This document shows, one piece after another, positions 5,709 through 12,568 of a stretch of 22,532 bases of DNA. Every line of letters begins with the position of its first letter. Position 1 is the first letter of the stretch. The DNA is from an uncultured Oscillospiraceae bacterium (lineage in GTDB: Bacteria > Bacillota_A > Clostridia > Oscillospirales > Oscillospiraceae), in NCBI GenBank assembly GCA_900754605.1, contig CAAEDK010000307.1:1-22532 (forward strand). The letters are read 5' to 3'. A program made the position numbers and the translations under genes. The notes under the pieces were generated by a model. The model had not been told where the DNA came from and made no database searches. It saw nothing but the letters and a program-made list of their open reading frames with translations.

Positions 5709-6288
5709 CTCTCGCTTTCTTTTTATTGGATTTCTGGTGGATGGGAGGCGGTGTCAGCTCCGTCTCCACATACTCGCTGATGATATTCAGCGCCTGCTCA
5801 TAGCTGCCGCTGGCGGTCACCCGCTGGAACATCTCGTCCGCCTGGTCCTTCATCCCGGCCCGCTTCAGCAGGGCAGAGGCCCGGCCCAGGATGGCGAAGA
5901 TGTTTCCGTCCTGGCCCAGCAGTTCCATTTTGAGGCGTTGGGGCCGTTGCTCCTGGACAAACCCGCCCAGTCGGTTGGGGACATAGTTGCTGAGCCATGT
6001 GCCGCCGAACTGTGCATGGGTCTGGAGCCGCCATATAGCCAGCTTTCCCACATCTAACTGAACACCGTCAAAGGGAAACAGCAGGTTTGCCAGGCCATCG
6101 TGCTGGAATACCCGCACAGCCTCGGCTTTCCATGCGCTGCCGGCCTGCAGGATACCGCCCTGAGTGAGCAGCTCATTGATACCGTCCACCCACTCCTGGA
6201 GATCGCCGCCGCAGCCCTGGAGGATGAGACCCTCCTGATCGTTCATCTGACACAGCTCGTCGATGGTGACTGTCTTGATCTCTGCCAT
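5692..6288 (-). CDS. Hypothetical protein, mobile-element type
   Basis: I do not recognise a named family. The 198-residue protein has an acidic start (MAEIKTVTIDELCQMNDQEG), an amphipathic middle (WVDGINELLTQGGIL), a central block with several aromatic residues, and a well-formed helical segment near 125-175 (GNIFAILGRASALLKRAGMK, then DEMFQRVTASGSYEQALNII). It ends in a basic, proline-bearing tail. There is no signal peptide or membrane segment, so it is probably cytoplasmic. AGGAGG lies four bases before the ATG. It follows the DUF4406 gene by eight bases and overlaps the methyltransferase start, so expression is coupled. Confidence 0.75.
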   Translation of the reverse strand: MAEIKTVTIDELCQMNDQEGLILQGCGGDLQEWVDGINELLTQGGILQAGSAWKAEAVRVFQHDGLANLLFPFDGVQLDVGKLAIWRLQTHAQFGGTWLSNYVPNRLGGFVQEQRPQRLKMELLGQDGNIFAILGRASALLKRAGMKDQADEMFQRVTASGSYEQALNIISEYVETELTPPPIHQKSNKKKARDAHER

Positions 6289-6296
6289 GTGTCCTC

Positions 6297-7070
6297 CTAT
6301 CTGCTCTGGCCGCGCCTGGGACGGCCCTTTGTCTTTTGGAGCCCCGGCTGGTCTGCCTTGACCGGAATACGAAGCTCTTCCGCCCTGCGGATCTCCGCCA
6401 GCATCCCCGGTGTACGGACAGGGCCGTACACATTGACCTGCTGACAGTGCTCCACCAGCCGCAGGCCCATCTCCCGCGCCGCCTGGTCCTGCACGGGGTC
6501 ATCCGGGTCCGCGAAGGGCGGGAACATGAGGTGGGGACAGATCGGGATGTCCCCGGCCTGAAACACCTCCCGCGCTTTCTCCTTTGCGAAGGTTATGTTC
6601 TGCTCCACGTCACCCCGGAGCGGGGCACAGATGTACACCAGTTTGGGGCCATTTCTGGTCCGCTCCAGAGTCCGGTCCCGAAACACATCCAGATAACGGC
6701 CCACAGCCTGCCGGACTGTCTCATAGTCGGCCTCTGTGGGGCGATATGCATACCACTCGAATTTCCCATAGTTATCCCAGATGTGGGGAGCCACACCTTC
6801 CCGGAAATTGGGGTTGCCGGGAATGGGCTTTTTGCCCAGAATATCCCCCAGTTTCAGTACCTGGATGTCCACCGGCCCATTGATGCGGTTCAGAACAGTC
6901 AGCTTCAGAGCATCGTACTGGCCGGAAATGTGGGTGGAGATAAACTGTATCCGTACCCGCAGATCCCTGTCCAGTGTCCCGTAACAGCTCTGTCCGGAAC
7001 AGTAAGGAGTGTCGATGACCTGCTCATCGCCGAACAGATACCACAGCTCCTGTTCAAAGAAGTTGCTCAC
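6297..7070 (-). CDS. DUF4406 / nucleoside 2-deoxyribosyltransferase-like protein with N-terminal extension
   Basis: The C-terminal half (about residues 140-240) has the DUF4406 pattern: GPKLVYICAPLRGDVEQNI, AREVFQAGDIPICPHLMFPP, and ADPDDPVQDQAAREMGLRLV followed by VNVYG. This fold is related to nucleoside 2-deoxyribosyltransferases, which cleave or swap the base-sugar bond of deoxynucleosides. The first 130 residues are a separate domain I cannot name (FFEQELWYLF, then IWDNYGKFEWYAYRPT). The start is GTG at 7070, in a four-base GTGA overlap with the upstream stop. Being in one unit with two DNA methyltransferases and a SAM synthetase suggests nucleotide or DNA-base chemistry, but no substrate can be inferred. 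Confidence 0.8.
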   Translation of the reverse strand: MSNFFEQELWYLFGDEQVIDTPYCSGQSCYGTLDRDLRVRIQFISTHISGQYDALKLTVLNRINGPVDIQVLKLGDILGKKPIPGNPNFREGVAPHIWDNYGKFEWYAYRPTEADYETVRQAVGRYLDVFRDRTLERTRNGPKLVYICAPLRGDVEQNITFAKEKAREVFQAGDIPICPHLMFPPFADPDDPVQDQAAREMGLRLVEHCQQVNVYGPVRTPGMLAEIRRAEELRIPVKADQPGLQKTKGRPRRGQSR

Positions 7071-7735
7071 CGCTCCACCTCTTTTCGCTGTTTCTTTTCC
7101 TGCTGCGGCTCCGGTATCTGGGGCGCCAGTTCATCCCTGGCGGGATGGCGGATAACAGAACGATTCTGGCCGCTGATGACCAGGGTGTCCAGAGTGTCGT
7201 TATAGATCTCCTCACCGCTGATGATCACTGTGCTCCCGGTCAGCCGCACATCACCAGACACGTTCCCGTAGACTGCACAGTGGCCTGAGAGGATCGGGGG
7301 GTGACCGCTCTCCCGGGAACAGCGCACGACAGCGCATCCGGAAGCCCGGGCGTGGCCGTTGAGGACAGCGCCGCGCACATAGGCGCTGTCCTCGACCCGG
7401 CTGTGTCCACTCACGACAGCCCCATGGGAAATATAGCCGTCGCCGCACACGATCGCCTCATTTCGAAGAACAGCGCCCCGATCCGCGTAGCCGTTATTGC
7501 AGACAACGGCGTCGTCATAGATCCATGCATTGTCCTCCAGTTCAGTGGAGAGGTTGCTCTCGCTCTCTACAAAGCCGCCCAGATCCCCAGCTTTGATGTC
7601 CGGCCTAATGTCCCGCAGAGCGCGGATACGGTGGAGGAAGGGGTATTTTTCATGGGCAATGTCCGTGATCTCATACTTCTGGTTGCTCGTTTCTCTCACT
7701 CCTTTTCTGTTATGCTGCCTTTCCGGCTGCCTCAT
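7067..7735 (-). CDS. Hexapeptide-like beta-helix repeat protein
   Basis: From about residue 55 to 190 the protein is a run of short imperfect repeats rich in small residues and A/V/G turns (AVVCNNGYADRGAVLRNEAI, GDGYISHGAVVSGHSRVEDS, AYVRGAVLNGHARASGCAVV). This is the look of a left-handed or similar parallel beta-helix. It begins with KYEITDIAHEKYPFLHRIRA and GDLGGFVESESNLS, recalled from related phage and ICE proteins of unknown function. It is probably a scaffold or binding protein; no acyltransferase signature is seen. ATG 7735 with AGGAGG at 7745-7750 gives 222 aa and a 26-base overlap. However, AAAAGGAG at 7699-7706 is ideally placed for an ACG at 7690, which would begin SNQKYEIT as I would expect for the family. 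The open frame further upstream is a shadow of the PAPS-reductase-like gene. Confidence 0.75.
   Translation of the reverse strand: MRQPERQHNRKGVRETSNQKYEITDIAHEKYPFLHRIRALRDIRPDIKAGDLGGFVESESNLSTELEDNAWIYDDAVVCNNGYADRGAVLRNEAIVCGDGYISHGAVVSGHSRVEDSAYVRGAVLNGHARASGCAVVRCSRESGHPPILSGHCAVYGNVSGDVRLTGSTVIISGEEIYNDTLDTLVISGQNRSVIRHPARDELAPQIPEPQQEKKQRKEVER
7699..7706 (-). promoter_or_regulatory. Shine-Dalgarno in front of an ACG candidate start
   Basis: AAAAGGAG overlaps the in-frame GTG at 7697-7699, which therefore cannot be its start. Eight bases downstream is ACG (7688-7690), followed by codons for SNQKYEIT. Confidence 0.3.
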
Positions 7736-8456
7736 TGCAGGCATCCTCCTGACGGAACAGTGCGTCAATATCGGAAAAGCGCCGCTTGCGGTCAAATTTT
7801 TCGGATACTTTCCCCGGTATAGCCTGCAATTCCAGCATCCTATTCCACAGCTCCGGGTGGTGGTCATAGAGGTGCCGCAGCTCCTTCCGCTTGGCGTTGG
7901 GGCAGAACCAGCAGCCGCCCCGGTCTGTGAATTCATAGACAGGCGAAAGGAGCCCTGCCGTTTGGCAGAGCTCCTTGGCGTCCTGTTCGGTGAAATCATA
8001 TTTCTCCAGCAAGGAGATCTTTTGGCCTCCGCCCAGCCGCAGCAGCCGCGCTTGCTCATCTTTAGCGATACCAATGTATTGAACGGTATCCGGGGGAAGT
8101 GTTTTCCGGTATCGCTCAATGGGCCGCAGCTTGCAGTCCCGCTGGACATAGCACTTCCCACACACCGGGAAGGAGCGTACCATCCCTTTTTTCGGTCCAC
8201 GGGTCACACGCCCGGTGAACAGATCCACATAGGTTTTTTCTGAGCGAAGGATGGTGACCTTAATGCCCATCTTCTCCAGGGCGGGGATACCTTTGGTGTA
8301 AATAAAATCCCGGTGCTCCGGGACTTCGCCTGAAATCGTCTTATCGAACATGACTTCGCAGTAGACCGCCTCATCCAGCGGCTCTCCATGCTTCCTGGCC
8401 AGTAAGATAGTGGCAAGACTGTCCTTGCCAAAGGAGCAGGAAGCAACATATCTCAC
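7710..8456 (-). CDS. PAPS reductase/DndC-like PP-loop protein
   Basis: This belongs to the adenine nucleotide alpha-hydrolase (PP-loop) superfamily, phosphoadenosine phosphosulfate reductase group. Residues 6-13, SCSFGKDS, form the PP-loop that binds ATP or PAPS pyrophosphate. Five cysteines form a likely metal or iron-sulfur site: CGKC with a third Cys at 99, 102 and 108, and CWFC at 182 and 185. Similar enzymes occur in phages and in DndC of DNA phosphorothioation, but here there is no DndA/B/D/E neighbour, so sulfur transfer to DNA is only a possibility. The frame extends to 8498, but a GTG at 8456 makes a GTGA overlap with the metK stop and puts the PP-loop right at the N-terminus, as usual. 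The length is 248 aa. Confidence 0.88.
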   Translation of the reverse strand: MRYVASCSFGKDSLATILLARKHGEPLDEAVYCEVMFDKTISGEVPEHRDFIYTKGIPALEKMGIKVTILRSEKTYVDLFTGRVTRGPKKGMVRSFPVCGKCYVQRDCKLRPIERYRKTLPPDTVQYIGIAKDEQARLLRLGGGQKISLLEKYDFTEQDAKELCQTAGLLSPVYEFTDRGGCWFCPNAKRKELRHLYDHHPELWNRMLELQAIPGKVSEKFDRKRRFSDIDALFRQEDACNEAAGKAA

Positions 8457-9604
8457 CGGCTGGAGACACCTGCTTCCTTGACTCTGCACACGTTCCACAG
8501 CAGGTCCGCACAGTCACACTGCTCCCAAGGTGCATCCTGATGGGTGAAGTGCCCATAATTGCAAAACTGGGCGAAGATGGGCTTGTCCAGACCCAGTGTG
8601 CGGATCATCCCGGCGGGCGTCAGTTCAAACACCTGCCGCACCGCCTGAGCCAGTACATCGTCCCCATACTCTCCACTGCCGTGGGTATCGATGTCCACGG
8701 CGACTGGATCAGCTTTGCCGATGGCATAGGCCAAGCTGACTGTACACTTCTCTGCCAGACCTGCCGCTACGATGTTCTTTGCGATGTATCTGGCCATATA
8801 GGTCCCACTGCGGTCCACCTTGCTCCCGTCCTTCCCAGACAGTGCCCCTCCGCCGTGAGGCGCAAGACCGCCATAGGTATCCACCATGAGCTTGCGCCCC
8901 GTCAGCCCAGTATCCGCCTCAAAGCCGCCCAGCACAAAACGCCCGGAGGGATTGATAAGGATCTCTGTTCCTTCATCTGGGGGCAGTTCCCGCAGGGCAG
9001 GCTGGATGACCTCCGTCTGGATCTCCCGGCGCAGCATCTCCATATCCTTGTCAGAATCATGCTGGCAGGAGACCACCACACTGGTGATTCGGCTGGGCTG
9101 GCCGAACACATACTCCACAGATACCTGTGCTTTGCCGTCCGGCCCCAACCCCTGGATGCGCCCGGTCCTGCGGACGTGGCTCAGCAGACAGGTCAGCCGA
9201 TTGGCCAGGACAACGGGCAGCGGGAGCAGTTCCTCCGTCTCCGAACAGGCATGACCGTACATGATGCCCTGATCGCCTGCGCCAAGCTGGTCCTCCTGGG
9301 AAACAGCCCCGGCGATATCGGGACTCTGGTCACGGGTGATGACTTCCACCTCATAGTCCAAACTGGGGTATCCCGCTTTACAGGTCGTGCTGCAGGCGAT
9401 GGCGGGGATATCCGGCAACTCCGTGGCGGTGATCTCACCTGCCACGATGAGCTTGCCAGCTGTGGCCATGACTTCGCAGGCCACATGGGCGCTGGGGTCA
9501 TGGAGCAGGCAGGCATCCAGAACAGCATCTGCGATGGTGTCACACAGTTTGTCCGGATGCCCTTCGGTGACCGACTCAGCGGTCAGGATGTATTTATCTC
9601 TCAT
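8453..9604 (-). CDS. metK: S-adenosylmethionine synthetase
   Basis: This enzyme makes S-adenosylmethionine from methionine and ATP. The full set of family motifs is present: SVTEGHPDK (His16, Asp18, Lys19), GAGDQGIMYG, and the phosphate-binding stretch TGRKLMVDTYGG followed by PHGGGALSGKD and KVDRSG. At 383 aa it is full length for the family, so it is likely active, although several positions differ from what I recall of housekeeping enzymes (for example the Cys-rich AIACSTTCKAGY and C-terminal CDCADLLWNVC). The long frame upstream of ATG 9604 is a shadow of the preceding gene, which it overlaps by 11 bases. A GGAAGG is 12 or so bases upstream. A SAM synthetase within a mobile gene train with two DNA methyltransferases suggests local SAM supply. 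Confidence 0.95.
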   Translation of the reverse strand: MRDKYILTAESVTEGHPDKLCDTIADAVLDACLLHDPSAHVACEVMATAGKLIVAGEITATELPDIPAIACSTTCKAGYPSLDYEVEVITRDQSPDIAGAVSQEDQLGAGDQGIMYGHACSETEELLPLPVVLANRLTCLLSHVRRTGRIQGLGPDGKAQVSVEYVFGQPSRITSVVVSCQHDSDKDMEMLRREIQTEVIQPALRELPPDEGTEILINPSGRFVLGGFEADTGLTGRKLMVDTYGGLAPHGGGALSGKDGSKVDRSGTYMARYIAKNIVAAGLAEKCTVSLAYAIGKADPVAVDIDTHGSGEYGDDVLAQAVRQVFELTPAGMIRTLGLDKPIFAQFCNYGHFTHQDAPWEQCDCADLLWNVCRVKEAGVSSR

Positions 9605-9959
9605 AGAGTGCAAATTTCCTTCCTTTTGGTCTTTTTCGGGATATCTCCGCGTCATACTCATGGCACTGGGGCAGGTCAAAACCCAAAGACAGGATATCCT
9701 CGTCGGACATTGCCAGGGCATTGTGGAGAATGTCGTATAATTCTGCGCTGTCATACTGCTCGCCCATGCAGCCAATGATAGAGTCCATAAGTTCCTGCTG
9801 GTGTTCCAGGGCATCTGCCACATTGGTCAGGGCGTCTGCGTAGCCATGGAGCCATGCGGCGTTATAGCTGCTCTGCTCCAGCTCCTGATTGGCGCGAATA
9901 TGTGCCAGCTTTGCGGAGGCAGAAACAGCGCCTATGCTGGTCAGGTCGTAATTGGTCAT
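9594..9959 (-). CDS. Hypothetical protein
   Basis: No family is recognised. The 121-residue product is mostly helical: ASAKLAHIRANQELEQSSYN, AAWLHGYADALTNVADALEH, then YDSAELYDILHNALAMSDED and a short basic end. I start at ATG 9959 because GGAGG lies five bases upstream. A GTG at 9977 would give six more residues and a four-base overlap with the previous stop, a pattern used elsewhere in this unit, so it remains possible. It overlaps metK by 11 bases. Confidence 0.75.
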   Translation of the reverse strand: MTNYDLTSIGAVSASAKLAHIRANQELEQSSYNAAWLHGYADALTNVADALEHQQELMDSIIGCMGEQYDSAELYDILHNALAMSDEDILSLGFDLPQCHEYDAEISRKRPKGRKFALYER

Positions 9960-9973
9960 AGGCTCCTCCGTGT

Positions 9974-10366
9974 TCACCGTTCCACACCACGTCTGTATTT
10001 GTGTGGATGGGGGGGCTTGTGCTGGGGTGTCGTTTCTTTGGTTGCTGTGAGGACCATGACCCTATCATAATGTTCCTTGTACCGACGGATCTGCTCCTCT
10101 GTCAGAGAAACAAAGTCCTCTACACCTAAACCCGCCACAAAAAATGTGCCGCAGATGATATCGTAGGGCAAATCATTTTCATCGAGCAGCGGGCGATTGA
10201 ACGGCAGGCCCAGGTTCTTTCCTTCCTCGTTGCAGACCACAGCTGCTTTATCCGGGAAGGGGTAGATGGCCTGGATATACCCGCCTACAAGTGCCTGCAT
10301 CTCCTCCAGGCCGTTGATCTCTTTGGTGTAGCACTCCTTCATTGGCTCTACCACCAAAACCTTCAC
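9974..10366 (-). CDS. DUF3846 domain protein
   Basis: This matches the DUF3846 family of small proteins common in Firmicutes phages and ICEs: KVLVVEPMKECYTKEINGLE, MQALVGGYIQAIYPF, AAVVCNEEGKNLGLPFNRPL and DIICGTFFVAGL. The family has no established function. The core covers residues 1-110; the rest is a Pro/His/Lys-rich tail. The start is GTG at 10366, in a GTGA overlap with the preceding stop, with AGGAGG seven bases upstream. It is 130 aa, normal for the family. Confidence 0.88.
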   Translation of the reverse strand: MKVLVVEPMKECYTKEINGLEEMQALVGGYIQAIYPFPDKAAVVCNEEGKNLGLPFNRPLLDENDLPYDIICGTFFVAGLGVEDFVSLTEEQIRRYKEHYDRVMVLTATKETTPQHKPPHPHKYRRGVER

Positions 10367-10845
10367 GCGCGTTCGCCTCCTGACCTTTGTTTTGCTCTCG
10401 GTTTTTTACGGTATTGGTAATGATAGTCCGGCGTGGGACGATCCTGCTTAAATTGATCGGTCTGATAGCAGAAGATAAAAAACTTCTGTTTTTGCGGGAA
10501 TAGACGTAAATAATAGCGATACCGGCTGGTGTCGATACGAAAAGCAAAAAAGGTATCTCGCCCTGACATCTTTGCTTGGGGATGTTCCAGGCAAAAACGC
10601 CTCATAGCCTGCGAGTCATCCAACGGCCCGTCCTGGCACAGGTTTTTCAGCAGGTCCTTCAGCTCCGCGTCAAACTCCGGCGTGCACAGGGGCTCATTCC
10701 CTCCAAACCAATCCACCGCGATCCCGCCATCCTGAAATCTCCCCCGCAGGCACCCCACGTGCGCCTGATCCTGCAGCTTACTTGTGAACAGAGGGGAGAT
10801 GTCATCTTTCTCCGTCTCGAAAAACGGGTAGGTTTTACCGCTCAC
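10363..10845 (-). CDS. Hypothetical protein
   Basis: I do not recognise a family. The 160-residue product has a GCLRGRFQDGGIAVDWFGGN segment, a helical ELKDLLKNLCQDGPL, and a strand-rich part with many aromatic residues (FFAFRIDTSRYRYYLRLFP, FFIFCYQTDQFK). It ends in a basic tail (YQYRKKPRAKQRSGGERA) that could contact nucleic acid. Initiation is at GTG 10845, after AAAGGGG, overlapping the end of the cyclotransferase-like gene by 11 bases. It has no signal peptide or membrane helix. Confidence 0.75.
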   Translation of the reverse strand: MSGKTYPFFETEKDDISPLFTSKLQDQAHVGCLRGRFQDGGIAVDWFGGNEPLCTPEFDAELKDLLKNLCQDGPLDDSQAMRRFCLEHPQAKMSGRDTFFAFRIDTSRYRYYLRLFPQKQKFFIFCYQTDQFKQDRPTPDYHYQYRKKPRAKQRSGGERA

Positions 10846-11350
10846 GGTTCTTGTTCCCCTTTCGCTTTGTGAGCGCGTCAGCCTTGCGGTTGATCTCTGC
10901 GGTCTCCCGCTCTACTTCCTGGACACAGTGCTGCCACGCCGCTTTCAGTGCCCGCACCGGCAGGCCGTTCTGCCTGTAGCCCTCCAGAATGCCGTTGTAA
11001 TAGGGTTCCGTAGGCAGCATCGGTTCCCGGAACCGCTCATCCATGATGTAGGCCATCACAGGCAATTCCCGGCCCAGACCGTCGCGCACTGTCACGGTCT
11101 GCTTATCGTAAAAGCGGGGATACCCCTCATAAAGGTCCAGGGATCGCTCGCACTCCGGCGTGATGCTCCACAGAAGGCCATGGACTCGTCCTCCCTCCTT
11201 GGGAGCGATAGTGGCAAAACCACCTCTGCGAAATAGCAGCTCGTAGTTCTCCAGTACCACCGGCCCCACCACCGTGGCATCTGGACAGCGGTAGTCCATC
11301 TGCTCCAGGTTGATGTTGCTCCCATAGGCAAAATACAGCTTATCAGCCAT
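10835..11350 (-). CDS. Gamma-glutamylcyclotransferase-like (AIG2/GGCT) protein
   Basis: This belongs to the GGCT/AIG2 fold. Those enzymes release 5-oxoproline from gamma-glutamyl amines or isopeptides. The substrate-binding YGSN lies at residues 9-12 (LYFAYGSNINLEQM), the typical HGLLWSITPE strand follows, and the expected general acid/base Glu75 is present in SLDLYEGYPRFY. The core is about 120 residues; the remaining 50 form a charged helical tail (EVERETAEINRKADALTKRK). The start ATG overlaps the preceding small gene by eight bases. GGCT-like genes beside amidoligase genes are a described genomic association, and here only one small ORF separates them. Catalysis is inferred from motif conservation. 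Confidence 0.88.
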   Translation of the reverse strand: MADKLYFAYGSNINLEQMDYRCPDATVVGPVVLENYELLFRRGGFATIAPKEGGRVHGLLWSITPECERSLDLYEGYPRFYDKQTVTVRDGLGRELPVMAYIMDERFREPMLPTEPYYNGILEGYRQNGLPVRALKAAWQHCVQEVERETAEINRKADALTKRKGNKNRER

Positions 11351-11594
11351 CCTCCAACACCTCCAATGCGCCGACCTTGGCCAGAGCAGCGAACATGACC
11401 TGTGCCTGCTTTTCCAGTCCGGCCTCCGGCAGATGGCACTCCTGATCCGTCATGCGGATAAAATTGTTCTGGAGCTGCCAGAGGTAACTCTCCGCATCCG
11501 GGAACTCCAAAGGGTCAAAGGAAGCCAGCCGCAGCTGATCCAGGATCTCTGCTCCGGTCCCCTCATATATGGTTTCTTCTATCCGTATCTTCAT
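11343..11594 (-). CDS. Small acidic hypothetical protein between amidoligase and GGCT
   Basis: This 83-residue acidic protein (MKIRIEETIYEGTGAEILDQ to the end LEVLEDG) matches no family I know. A short beta-strand start is followed by helices, including ESYLWQLQNNFIRM and a C-terminal helix EKQAQVMFAALAKVG. ATG 11594 lies eight bases after GAGAGG; a GTG at 11603 in a GTGA overlap is an alternative start adding three residues. It is placed exactly between the amidoligase and the cyclotransferase-like gene and overlaps the latter, so it could be a partner or substrate of those enzymes. That is speculation. Confidence 0.75.
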   Translation of the reverse strand: MKIRIEETIYEGTGAEILDQLRLASFDPLEFPDAESYLWQLQNNFIRMTDQECHLPEAGLEKQAQVMFAALAKVGALEVLEDG

Positions 11595-11599
11595 CAGCG

Positions 11600-12568
11600 T
11601 CACCTCTCCGCTTCTCGTTGTTTCTTCTTTTTCCGATTGACCTCATAACTGTCCTTGTCATATCTCCAGGCACGGTCACCCTCCAGATTTGCCAGAAGAT
11701 GATCTCTGGTGTGTTTGAACTCGTCTCCGTTGAGCCCCAGGCGCACCAGCCACACCCGGAACGTGAACAGTTCGTTGTCGCTGCGGGTCTTGCGCATGAC
11801 GGTGCTGCGCTGGGCGATAGCCTGGGCGGAGATCGCCAGACACAGATCGACATAAGCTGCGGCCCGGCCTGCGTGGAGCGTAGAGTTGAAGCAGCGCCAC
11901 TCCACGGTACCGCGGTAAAAGACAGAGTGGAGGTTCAGGGCGTAATAGCGGGTCCAGTTGTAATGTTCATCGTTGCCAATGTCTCCTTCATACCAGATGC
12001 TCTCCAATTGGGTCAGATCTTTTGTTTCTTCTGAGGATAATGTCCTGGCCTGTCGAAGCATGGGTTCCCGCACCTTCTGGCACCATCGGGAAGCACGGGA
12101 CTCGTTTACCTGTAATGCCTTGAACAGAATGTCCTCTTTGGAATACATGATGCCGATGAGGTTCTTCAGGCTTTGGCGGTTATGGTTGGCAGCATCCACA
12201 TGGACATGTATGCCGCAGGAACTGTTGACTTTGGCCCCTGCAGCCCTCACCCTACGGATACACTCCTGGAATTTGGGAAGTTCTTCATAGGTGAGTTTTG
12301 GTGTGACCATTTCCACACGGTAACTGGTTCCGGCATTTGAGGTATATCCTGTCCGTGTTTTTCGTTCCGCCCGGATACTGGCATCGCTCATCAGTTTCCA
12401 TACCTTTCCCTCCGGGTCTGTAGCTCCCCAAGTGTCGTAGCCAGTTCCAAGATATTGTGGGCTTGTCCCAAAATAGTCTGCGAGAGCATGAGCGGCCTGC
12501 TCACGGGTGATGCCTGTCATCTCCACTTCCACACCGAAGCACTGGTCCTTGATGCCGATCTCGCTCAT
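11600..12568 (-). CDS. Amidoligase family protein (Amidoligase_2, glutamine-synthetase-like fold)
   Basis: Members are predicted ATP-dependent ligases joining a carboxylate to an amine. All expected family motifs are visible in order: FGVEVEMTG (residues 11-19), SDASI (61-65), YRVEMVTP (83-90), CGIHVHVDA (118-126) and TVEWRCFNST (221-230). Together these supply the Glu, His and Arg residues for metal and ATP binding in this fold. The protein is 322 aa and complete, with a basic C-terminus (KKKKQREAER). The ATG forms a four-base ATGA overlap with the cytosine methyltransferase stop. The neighbours downstream are a small unknown protein and a GGCT-like protein, suggesting a make-and-remove pair for a peptide or amide modification. 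The substrate is unknown. Confidence 0.9.
   Translation of the reverse strand: MSEIGIKDQCFGVEVEMTGITREQAAHALADYFGTSPQYLGTGYDTWGATDPEGKVWKLMSDASIRAERKTRTGYTSNAGTSYRVEMVTPKLTYEELPKFQECIRRVRAAGAKVNSSCGIHVHVDAANHNRQSLKNLIGIMYSKEDILFKALQVNESRASRWCQKVREPMLRQARTLSSEETKDLTQLESIWYEGDIGNDEHYNWTRYYALNLHSVFYRGTVEWRCFNSTLHAGRAAAYVDLCLAISAQAIAQRSTVMRKTRSDNELFTFRVWLVRLGLNGDEFKHTRDHLLANLEGDRAWRYDKDSYEVNRKKKKQREAER

Noticed and set aside
7067..8200. A 377-residue minus-strand frame
   Set aside because: Its first half is an out-of-frame shadow of the PP-loop gene; only the part from about 7735 encodes the beta-helix protein.
7710..8456. DNA phosphorothioation (Dnd) system
   Set aside because: Only a DndC-like PP-loop protein is present; no cysteine desulfurase or other dnd genes are in the window.
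8540..9778. Plus-strand frame of 412 codons opposite metK
   Set aside because: The minus strand encodes a complete SAM synthetase with all motifs; the opposite frame is a high-GC shadow.
8453..9823. A 456-residue version of the SAM synthetase
   Set aside because: The extra 73 N-terminal residues are a shadow of the preceding gene; the family starts at the ATG at 9604.
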